NCBI GenBank assembly: GCA_964615095.1
Contig: CAZTPX010000037.1
Span: forward strand, 1-64,000
Length of the DNA stretch: 64,000 nt
Direction: 5' to 3'
DNA from: JANXQG01 sp964615095
GTDB lineage: Bacteria; Planctomycetota; Planctomycetia; Pirellulales; Thermoguttaceae
In this document: positions 8,431-15,707 of the stretch, one piece after another
Numbering within the stretch: position 1 is the first letter of the stretch
How the letters are laid out: each line of letters begins with the position of its first letter
Program-made: the position numbers and the translations under genes
The notes under the pieces: model-generated
What the model was told of the DNA's origin: nothing
Databases searched by the model: none
What the model saw: only the letters and a program-made list of their open reading frames with translations

Positions 8431-11097
8431 ATGAAGAACTCGTTTTCTTGCGCCATTGCCTCTGGATTTGTCTTCCTGGCCGTCTGGGTCTATTCGTGCC
8501 ATCCGGCCGTGGCCGAAGATCCGGGACGAGCGCCGACAGGCACCGTCACCGATCCCAAAGGGCTGTTGGTGGAATCCGACGGCCTGGAGTTTCGTTTCAG
8601 CTACTTCCCCTCGCTGGACCGGCTGCGGGTACTAGTGCTGCATCCCGCGGCGAAGTTTGCAACGTGGGAAGTGACGCTTTCCGCCCAGGGCCGAAGCGAG
8701 GTCTTGGCGCAGCGGGCCGGGAAGCTGCCCATGGCCGCCGCTGGCGAGACGATTCCTTTGCCCGCGCTGGCAGACGGCACGTATGAAGTCAAGCTGACGC
8801 TCATCGCCCAGGATGGATCGCGCCGCGAACTGCAGCGGACATTCCAGCGCAAACACTTCCCCTGGGAAAAGAACCACTTAGGGCAGGATCGCGTGGTGAT
8901 TCCGCCATTCACGCCGCTGGTAGCGAGCGTAGACCCGGCGAGCGTCAGTTGTGTGCTCCGCCGCCATGACATGGACGGCACGGGGCTGTGGAAACAGGTT
9001 GTCAGCCAGGGACATGAACTGCTGGCCGCGCCCATGCGGTTGGAGATCGAGTCGCAGGGCAAGACCTATATCGCCGCCGGCAACCGGCTTGCGCTGGCGG
9101 AGAAAGCGGCCGACCGCGTTCAGGGCGGCGGTACATGGACGGCCGGGCCGATCGCGGGCCGCACGGAGTTCGCCTTCGATTACGACGGTATGATGAAGGT
9201 CACTTTCCAGCTTGGCACAGCCGGCCAGCGGCTGGACGCCATGCAATTGGTCATCCCGCTGAAGACCGACGAGGCCTGGCTGATGCACGCGGTCACCGAT
9301 CTCCTGCGGTTCCACTACGCGGGCCGCATCCCCGACGGCAAGGGGCTGCTCTGGGACTACGGCGGCGCGACGCACGAACAGCGCTACACGCAGACCGGCC
9401 GGCCGGACGCTAACGGCAAGGTCTGGGATTCGGGGCACGTCGGTCGCTGGCAGTTGCCCGGTCCCTTTGTGCCCTATGTCTGGCTGGGCGGTCCGGAACG
9501 GGGTATCGCCTGGTTTGCCGAGAACGACCGCGATTGGAGCTTGGCTGCCGATCGGCCCACGCTGGAGATCCGCCGCCAAGGGGCTGTCACGACGCTCGTG
9601 GTACACATGGTCACACGCGGCGTCACGCTCGCGCGTCCGCGCACGATAACGTTCGGCCTCATGGCCACGCCCGCCAAGCCGATGCCCGCAAGCCCCGTGA
9701 GTTACCGCCGCTGGTGGACCGGCCCGCCCAACGAAAAGGTCAAGAACAGCGTGGGCTGCGGCCTTATGGGGGCCTGTTACTACTGGGGCTCGGCTGGCCC
9801 TTGTTACGCCTTTCATCCGGCCTTTGCGAATTACGGCATTTACGACGAGTTCGCCCGCTTGCGGAAGGGCGGCGCGATCGACCCAGCCTTTCTCGACAAG
9901 TGGCTCGCCCAGTTCACGGCCCCCGAATATGCAGCGAACCTGAGCACCTACCGTGCGCACGTCAACTGGTCGCTGAACTTCTTCTCGGGTGGGAAATGGT
10001 CCCCGCCGCCCAGCGCCGGTCGGGTGGGCTATGTCATGCCCTATACGAACGGCCGGGCCATCAACTGGGGCGAGGAAGTCCACACGTTCCTCGACGAATG
10101 GAGCAACATCGACATTGCCGATCCCCGCTGGCCGGCCGAGGAACGGTTCTTGCGCAGCAAGGACGGGACCTACCGGCTGGCCGCGTACGGCAAGGTTTCC
10201 GCTCCGGACGAGACCGGCGGCATCGCCTACGCCGTCGACCCGGTGCCAAGCTGGCAGGACCTGGTCCTCTACGAACACAAGCGGATGCTGGAGACGTTTG
10301 CCGACGGGATCTACTTCGATAACTACTTCCTCGTGCCCAACTACAATCCGCTGGGACCCGGTTATATAGATGACGAAGGCCGCCTGCGCGCGGGTGTCAA
10401 CATCTTCGGCTTCCACGACCTTACCAAGCGGGTCGCCGTGATGCAGCAGCAGATGGGCCGACGGCCGATGGTTTTCCTGCACATGACCAACGCGAACATC
10501 GTGCCGATGCTCTCGTTCGGCACGCTGCTCTTGGACCACGAATGGCGGGACCAGGGCGATTTCCACGACAAGGATTTCCAGGAGCGGCTAGCGCTGGACG
10601 ACGACGCCAGCCTGCTGTTGGCCGAGAGCACCGGCCTGCAAAGCGGCTGCCTGGGGATCGTCCACAACCTGTTTCACAACGACGCCCGGCTGATGCGCAA
10701 CGCCCTGGGGGTGGCGCTCACGCACGAAATGCGGATGGGTGTGGACGGCGACCCGCTCAGCCAGCGGATCGGCGAACTGATGTGCAATTTCGGCTACGGG
10801 CTCCCTGATTGCCGCGTCTGGCGGTATTGGGACGAGCGGCTCCCGCTGAAGACGTCAGGCGCGGCGGTGAAGACGTTGACGCTGGCCCGGCAGGGCCAAG
10901 CGATGGCGGTCGTGGCCAGTTACGGACCGGGAGGCGAGGTCGTTTTAGAGCTTGACCGGGCTTCACTTGGCCTGCCGGACAACATCATCGCCCGGGACGC
11001 CGAGACCGGCGCGGAGCTTACACGGCTCAGCGCCGGGCGTTTCAAGCTAACGATTGCGCGCCACGATTTCCGGTTGATCGTGTTTGAGAAATTGTAG
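8431..11097 (+). CDS. Secreted DUF6067-like (GH123-related) glycoside hydrolase
   Basis: This is an exported protein of 888 residues with a signal peptide (MKNSFSCAIASGFVFLAVWV, cleavage near VAEDP). The middle region has features of the DUF6067 / GH123-like family, including GGPERGIAWFAENDRDW followed by a TIM-barrel-like half with acidic motifs GIYFDNYF and LLLDHEWRD. The substrate is unknown. I chose the ATG at 8431, 34 bases after the kinase gene, because the signal peptide begins there. The stop codon TAG (11095-11097) lies inside the left end of a palindromic repeat element, so the original C-terminus may have been changed when the element arrived. Confidence 0.7.
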   Translation: MKNSFSCAIASGFVFLAVWVYSCHPAVAEDPGRAPTGTVTDPKGLLVESDGLEFRFSYFPSLDRLRVLVLHPAAKFATWEVTLSAQGRSEVLAQRAGKLPMAAAGETIPLPALADGTYEVKLTLIAQDGSRRELQRTFQRKHFPWEKNHLGQDRVVIPPFTPLVASVDPASVSCVLRRHDMDGTGLWKQVVSQGHELLAAPMRLEIESQGKTYIAAGNRLALAEKAADRVQGGGTWTAGPIAGRTEFAFDYDGMMKVTFQLGTAGQRLDAMQLVIPLKTDEAWLMHAVTDLLRFHYAGRIPDGKGLLWDYGGATHEQRYTQTGRPDANGKVWDSGHVGRWQLPGPFVPYVWLGGPERGIAWFAENDRDWSLAADRPTLEIRRQGAVTTLVVHMVTRGVTLARPRTITFGLMATPAKPMPASPVSYRRWWTGPPNEKVKNSVGCGLMGACYYWGSAGPCYAFHPAFANYGIYDEFARLRKGGAIDPAFLDKWLAQFTAPEYAANLSTYRAHVNWSLNFFSGGKWSPPPSAGRVGYVMPYTNGRAINWGEEVHTFLDEWSNIDIADPRWPAEERFLRSKDGTYRLAAYGKVSAPDETGGIAYAVDPVPSWQDLVLYEHKRMLETFADGIYFDNYFLVPNYNPLGPGYIDDEGRLRAGVNIFGFHDLTKRVAVMQQQMGRRPMVFLHMTNANIVPMLSFGTLLLDHEWRDQGDFHDKDFQERLALDDDASLLLAESTGLQSGCLGIVHNLFHNDARLMRNALGVALTHEMRMGVDGDPLSQRIGELMCNFGYGLPDCRVWRYWDERLPLKTSGAAVKTLTLARQGQAMAVVASYGPGGEVVLELDRASLGLPDNIIARDAETGAELTRLSAGRFKLTIARHDFRLIVFEKL

Positions 11098-11197
11098 GTC
11101 TCTCTTGCCGAGAGAGACCATTGTGCTTCGCGCCGCTGAAAAACTCGGGCCCTTCCCCAGGGCGGCGCACTATTCCTTTCCGCCAGAAAGGACCTAC
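11094..11197. repeat. Two-hairpin GTAGG...CCTAC element, copy 1
   Basis: This 104-base element starts GTAGGTC and ends GACCTAC. The left hairpin is GGTCTCTC / GAGAGACC around a TTGCC loop and the right hairpin is TCCTTTC / GAAAGGA. Related copies are at 47776-47883 and 61381-61488. Its first TAG is the stop codon of the preceding glycosidase gene. Confidence 0.8.
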
Positions 11198-11340
11198 TCG
11201 ACATCCCCCCCAATTATTGCCTGCGGCCAAAATCATTGACGGCTGGCAAAAAAATCGGCTATAATGCGGGCAGTGAGACAGGGTTTGAGTAACAGCAGCC
11301 GGCCGGTGCGGCTTCTCTTCTTCATGGAAGTTATGAACTT

Positions 11341-12315
11341 ATGGCAGTTTCTCGTCCAACCCGTGCAGCGTTTACGCTGGTCGAATTGCTGGTCGTCATC
11401 ACGATTATCGGTGTCTTGATGGGTCTTCTCTTGCCGGCGCTAAACTCGGTCCGCGAATCGATGCGGCAGACGCAGTGCAAGAACAACCTCCACCAGTTCG
11501 GCACGGCCGCGCTCGAGCACCTGACAACGCAGGGCCACTATCCGTCCAGCGGTTGGGGGTTCATGTGGACGGGCGACCCCGATCATGGATTCGGCGCCAG
11601 GCAACCCGGCGGCTGGATCTACAATTGCCTGCCCTACATGGGTCTGAGCAACATCCACGATATCGGCAAGGGTCTGTCCACCACGGACAAGTTCAATGCG
11701 TTAGTACAAGCCAAATCGGCGGTCATCCCCTGGACGATTTGTCCCACTCGCCGTCGAGCGATCGCTTATCCGGCGATCGAGAACTGCGCCAATGCCGCTG
11801 CGGCCACCACGCTCAACAAGACCGACTACGCCGCCAATGGTGGGTCCAATCGTTTCCTGGGAACCGGCCCGGGCTATGGCGACAATTGTTTCGCAACCTA
11901 TCCCACTTGCAATTGGTCGAACCCCGATCAATCCGCATTCAACGGCGTGTCCGGCGAGCGAAGCGAGATCAACCAGATTCCCGACGGTGCGAGCAACGTG
12001 ATCTTCGCGGGAGAGAAATACCTCGATCCAAACGTATATTACACAGGCTCGGACGGGGCCGACAACGACACCTGCCTGGAAGGCAACGACTGGGACGTCA
12101 ACCGCTGGGTGCAGACCGGCTACCCACCCATGCAGGACACGCGCGGCGTGAATGATTGCTCTCCCGGTTTTGGCAGCGCGCACTCCTCGGGCTGTCAGTT
12201 TGTGTTCTGTGACGGCTCGGTGAAACTGCTAAATTATTCGATCAATTTTGCCACGTATCAGAGTCTCGGGGTCCGCAACGACGGTACGCCCTTGGACACC
12301 ACGTGGAACCGCTAG
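11341..12315 (+). CDS. DUF1559 pseudopilin-like protein
   Basis: The protein has 324 residues and begins with a type IV-pilin-like N-terminal segment (AFTLVELLVVITIIGVLMG), the site of prepilin peptidase processing and a membrane anchor. A globular DUF1559 (SBP_bac_10) domain follows, with the conserved start CKNNLHQFG and the C-terminal motif FVFCDGSVKLL. This family is greatly expanded in planctomycetes and its function is unknown; membership is clear. The gene starts about 145 bases after a repeat element and is followed by a lipoprotein gene, a pairing common in the phylum. Confidence 0.9.
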   Translation: MAVSRPTRAAFTLVELLVVITIIGVLMGLLLPALNSVRESMRQTQCKNNLHQFGTAALEHLTTQGHYPSSGWGFMWTGDPDHGFGARQPGGWIYNCLPYMGLSNIHDIGKGLSTTDKFNALVQAKSAVIPWTICPTRRRAIAYPAIENCANAAAATTLNKTDYAANGGSNRFLGTGPGYGDNCFATYPTCNWSNPDQSAFNGVSGERSEINQIPDGASNVIFAGEKYLDPNVYYTGSDGADNDTCLEGNDWDVNRWVQTGYPPMQDTRGVNDCSPGFGSAHSSGCQFVFCDGSVKLLNYSINFATYQSLGVRNDGTPLDTTWNR

Positions 12316-12401
12316 AGTCCATTTCACCCGCCGCGATGGCGCGGCGGTCACGGCGCCAGGAACCGGTTCTGAAAATGTCATCCAAGGATTATCCTATCGT
12401 C

Positions 12402-13037
12402 ATGCGTCACACCTGCTCTGAAATCGGCATGCGGGCGGCTTGCCTCATGTTGGCGGCAATCGCCGGTTGTTCCCATGAACCCACGCCGCCGCCGCGTTTT
12501 CAAATCGATCCCCAACAGGCGGCCGAAGCGGCGATGAAGCTCTATGGCAAGAACGGCGACGGTACGCTGGATGCGAAAGAGCTGCGAGCCAGTCCGCCGC
12601 TGGCGGAACTCCTGTTGAACCTCAAGCACCGAACTCCCGGCCATGCGGACACGCTGACCGCAGCCGACATTTCCGGCCGCCTGGAGGAGTGGCTCAAGTC
12701 GCCCGCAACGCTTTTTCCGGCCACGTTCATGGTCTACCTTGAGGGCCGACCGCTGGAAGGCGCCACTGTGACCTTTGAGCCGGAACCGTTTCTCGGCTCC
12801 TCCTATCGTGCGCATCAAGGGCAAACCAATGCCCAGGGCAGCGTCAATTTGGATCCGGATCTCCCGAACTATCCGGGCATTTACGTGGGACTCTACCGGG
12901 TCCGCATCTCCAAGAAAGTCGACGGCAAGGAGACGCTCCCCGCGCGCTACAACACAGAAACCGAGCTCGGCCGCGAAATCGCCACCGGCATCCGCGATAA
13001 CCGCGAAAACGTCTTTTTCCGGCTCAAACGCGAGTAG
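12402..13037 (+). CDS. Lipoprotein with EF-hand-like motif
   Basis: The predicted lipoprotein has about 211 residues. The signal peptide ends in a lipobox-like IAGC. A calcium-loop-like stretch, NGDGTLDAKEL, follows, and then a beta-rich domain resembling carboxypeptidase-regulatory-like or transthyretin-like folds (YLEGRPLEGATVTFEP, GIYVGLYRVRISK). The start could be the ATG at 12375, 12402 or 12429; 12402 leaves a reasonable basic N-region. It lies downstream of the DUF1559 gene and probably works with it at the cell surface. The function is unknown. Confidence 0.7.
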   Translation: MRHTCSEIGMRAACLMLAAIAGCSHEPTPPPRFQIDPQQAAEAAMKLYGKNGDGTLDAKELRASPPLAELLLNLKHRTPGHADTLTAADISGRLEEWLKSPATLFPATFMVYLEGRPLEGATVTFEPEPFLGSSYRAHQGQTNAQGSVNLDPDLPNYPGIYVGLYRVRISKKVDGKETLPARYNTETELGREIATGIRDNRENVFFRLKRE

Positions 13038-13108
13038 TACCTACCGGGCAACCGCGATTGTTTCCTCCAGAGAACCTTTTTCACCTTAGGACTGACGCAG
13101 AAATAAGT

Positions 13109-13160
13109 GTCGCCTTTCGCTCCGCGAAAGTAGCGCAACTTTCGCGGAGCGAAAGGCGAC
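13109..13160. terminator. Perfect 23-base-arm hairpin, possible terminator
   Basis: Arms at 13109-13131 and 13138-13160 are perfectly complementary around the loop AGCGCA. There is no T-tract. It sits 72 bases after the lipoprotein stop and 46 before the DUF1444 start. It is probably a dispersed palindromic repeat that may also end transcription. Confidence 0.6.
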
Positions 13161-13205
13161 CATGACAGTTATTGATTTGCCGGTCCTTATTTCCAGCCGC
13201 TTGCC

Positions 13206-14387
13206 GTGACCGAACCCAGCAGAGACGAATTCGCCCAGCTCATGATCGGCCGCATCCAGCAGGCGGGCGAAAAGGGACGCATCGAATACCAGGCGGAGGA
13301 ATTCCGCATCCGTGGCGAGGGCGAGCGGTCCGCGGCCCTGATGCTCGGCAACGCCTACAAGGAGTATTGCGCGGCGGAAGGGGAGCACCGCGAGCGGGTG
13401 CTGCGGCACTGGGTGCGGAACTGGTTCAGCGTGCTGCGCGACATGCCCGAGGATTTCGAGGACGTCAAGCCCGACCTCCTGCCGATCGTCCGTTCGCGGG
13501 CGCATTTCGAGTTGAACCAGCTTCGCAGCATGGTGGAATCGGGCACGCTGCTGAGTTGGCCCTACGTGCCCCTGGGCGAGCACTTCGGCGTGGCCTTGGT
13601 TTATGATCTGCCGGACGCCATGCGCTCCATTCCGCAGGCCAATCTCGACGCTTGGGGGCTGACGCTCTACGAGGTCCTGGAAGTCGCCCGCGAGAATCTG
13701 GCCACGCTGCCGGCGAAATTCATCGGCCCGCAGTCGGGCGAGGGCGTCTATCTATCGGCCACGGGCGACAACTACGACGCCTCGCGGATCTTGGCCCCGG
13801 AGCTGATCGGGCAGTTCCAGCTCAAAGGTGATCCGGTGGCCATGATCGCCAATCGCGACAACCTGATCGTGGCCGGCGCGGACGACGCCACGGGGTTGGA
13901 GGCGATGCTGAACCTGACCGCCGAGGCCCTGCAGCAGCTCCGGCCGATCTCCTCCGTCGCGCTGCGCTTCGACGGCGAGGAGTGGACGCCCTGGCTGCCC
14001 GACGCGGCCCATCCGTTGTACAAGCAATTCCGCAAGTTCTTCTTCGACACCGTGGGACGCGACTATGCGGAACAGAAAGAGCTGCTGGACCGCTTGCACG
14101 CCAAGACGGGCGAGAGCGATTTCGTGGCCACGTTCAATGTCGTGCAGGACCCCCGCGGCAGGCTCTTGAGCTACGCCGTCTGGACGGAACGCGTGGTCTC
14201 GCAGTTGCCGCAAACCGACATGGTCGTCTTTGGCCGCCTGGAAGGCGAGCCGGCGATGGTCCCCTGGTCCGCGGCCATGGAAGAGGTCGGCCACTTGCTA
14301 GAACCGCTCGATATTTACCCGCCCCGCTATCGCGTGCGGGAGTTTCCCTCGGCGGACCAATTGGCCGCCATGGGAACTGCATTTTAG
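13206..14387 (+). CDS. DUF1444 (YtpQ-like) family protein
   Basis: The protein has 393 residues, starts at a GTG, and has no signal peptide or membrane segment. The segment VALVYDLPDAMRSIPQANL followed by a WGLTLYEVLEVARENL helix matches the pattern of the DUF1444/YtpQ family, whose function is unknown. It is followed by a small conserved-looking protein gene 32 bases downstream, likely co-transcribed. Confidence 0.6.
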   Translation: MTEPSRDEFAQLMIGRIQQAGEKGRIEYQAEEFRIRGEGERSAALMLGNAYKEYCAAEGEHRERVLRHWVRNWFSVLRDMPEDFEDVKPDLLPIVRSRAHFELNQLRSMVESGTLLSWPYVPLGEHFGVALVYDLPDAMRSIPQANLDAWGLTLYEVLEVARENLATLPAKFIGPQSGEGVYLSATGDNYDASRILAPELIGQFQLKGDPVAMIANRDNLIVAGADDATGLEAMLNLTAEALQQLRPISSVALRFDGEEWTPWLPDAAHPLYKQFRKFFFDTVGRDYAEQKELLDRLHAKTGESDFVATFNVVQDPRGRLLSYAVWTERVVSQLPQTDMVVFGRLEGEPAMVPWSAAMEEVGHLLEPLDIYPPRYRVREFPSADQLAAMGTAF

Positions 14388-14419
14388 AGACCGTTTCACA
14401 ACCGCTTGCGGAGGAAAAG

Positions 14420-14716
14420 ATGATCCAGACCGAAGTTCAGTTGCCGAAAGCGTTTTCCGTGCGCGACGAGCACGAGTTCTATCCCATGCAGCACCTCATG
14501 GCCCGGCTGAATCCGGACTTGATGGTCAAGCAAGTCGCCACGGGCGTACACGTGGAGGGCGGCGGCACGGTATTCTGGGGCATCGTCTACGCGGCCGGCA
14601 AACTGCCCAACAAGCAGCAGGTCGAGGCCGCCCTGCGGGAGGCGGGCTTCGATTTCCAGCACAACGCGCAGACCCGCGTGGAGTTGACATGGGACGGGGA
14701 AGCGGCCGAGGCCTAG
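14420..14716 (+). CDS. Small hypothetical protein
   Basis: The protein has 98 residues, is soluble, and has a mixed alpha/beta composition. A strong GGAGG site stands a few bases before the ATG. I do not recognise the family. The spacing of 32 bases to the DUF1444 gene suggests one operon. Confidence 0.6.
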   Translation: MIQTEVQLPKAFSVRDEHEFYPMQHLMARLNPDLMVKQVATGVHVEGGGTVFWGIVYAAGKLPNKQQVEAALREAGFDFQHNAQTRVELTWDGEAAEA

Positions 14717-14808
14717 CCGCGCATCTCAAGAAGTGGCTGGACGTACCACACCAGCGGTCGTATAATAACGACTGATTCAGTTGGTCGGTTGTGTTCTGGA
14801 GAGTAGTC

Positions 14809-15102
14809 ATGGAGTATGGATCCGCATATCGACGCTGGTGGGAATTGCACCTGCGCGTCGCGCGCGGCGAGCGGTTGAGTGATGAGGACCGTGCGGTGTA
14901 CGACGCAACACGCCACGAACTGGAGGACAACGAGACTCTCCAACCGTTCCGGCATGCCAGGCAGGCGCGAGAAGAACTGCGCGAATTGGAGTTGCAACGT
15001 CGCGGGCTGGAAGCGCGCCGCCAGGAACTCGACGCGGAAATTGCTGCCGTCGAGCGCAATCTCGCGCCGCAAGCCAGGGAACTCCTTGGCGCGGAGGAGT
15101 AG
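14809..15102 (+). CDS. Small helical partner protein of an HNH endonuclease (copy 1)
   Basis: The protein has 97 residues and is almost wholly helical, with a Glu/Arg-rich coiled-coil second half (LELQRRGLEARRQELDAEI). The N-terminal part contains ARGERLSDEDRAVYD, which matches the motif G-x-L-[ST]-x-[DE]-[DE]-x-A seen in the small proteins at 18747-19019 and 36810-37061. An HNH endonuclease gene follows five bases after its stop, and the HNH ribosome site GGAGGAG lies inside this gene's last codons, so the two are translationally linked. It may be an adaptor or inhibitor of the nuclease; this is inference from pairing only. I chose ATG 14809 because GGAG precedes it. Confidence 0.65.
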   Translation: MEYGSAYRRWWELHLRVARGERLSDEDRAVYDATRHELEDNETLQPFRHARQAREELRELELQRRGLEARRQELDAEIAAVERNLAPQARELLGAEE

Positions 15103-15107
15103 TTCGC

Positions 15108-15629
15108 GTGCCGCATCCCAAGCACGATCAGGTGCGTGCGCGCTGGAATGCTCGTTGCGGTTACTGCGGCGTTACCGAAGAGGACGTGGGCGGCGATCTG
15201 ACCGTTGATCACTTCGTCCCGGTAGTTGCCGGAGGCGGTGAGAGCGACGAGAACCTCGTCTACGCCTGCTTCCGTTGTAACCTATTCAAGGGGGAGTTTC
15301 ATCCGACATCCGAGGACCGTACCAACGGGCGTGTCGTCTTGCATCCCTTGTGCGACGACGTCTCGAAACATCTCTGCTTGGAGGAAACGACGGGAAAACT
15401 CCAGGCGCTCACGGAAACCGGCCCTTTCCATATTGCGATTTTGCGACTCAACCGTAAGGGCCTTGTTGCCTTCCGGTTGCGGCGACGGTTCTTCGAACTG
15501 GTCTTGGAGCGACGAGGACTAGTCGAGGCAGGAAACTCGGAACTTCGGGCTATTATCAAGGCCCAAGAGAAATACATCGCTTATCTCAGAAGGCTAGTCC
15601 AATCGCAAGAGGACGTAAGCGACGGGTAG
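15108..15629 (+). CDS. HNH endonuclease (partnered copy 1)
   Basis: The protein has 173 residues and starts at a GTG. It has a complete zinc-finger-type HNH site: CGYCG near residue 17, VDHFVPVVAGG (catalytic His), ENLVYACFRCNLFKG. A C-terminal domain of about 90 residues follows (LHPLCDD, then GRL-type and LRLNRKGLVAFRLRRRF segments) which is shared with the HNH protein at 36376-36813. It follows its small partner gene after five bases. It may be a restriction, homing or DNA-repair nuclease; uvrA begins 79 bases downstream, but no functional link is shown. Confidence 0.75.
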   Translation: MPHPKHDQVRARWNARCGYCGVTEEDVGGDLTVDHFVPVVAGGGESDENLVYACFRCNLFKGEFHPTSEDRTNGRVVLHPLCDDVSKHLCLEETTGKLQALTETGPFHIAILRLNRKGLVAFRLRRRFFELVLERRGLVEAGNSELRAIIKAQEKYIAYLRRLVQSQEDVSDG

Positions 15630-15707
15630 ACTGTAACCCCACGAAAGGCAAAAACGGGACGCTAATAACGGCTAATCGGAGAGTGTGGAGGCCCACGCGG
15701 GGAGATA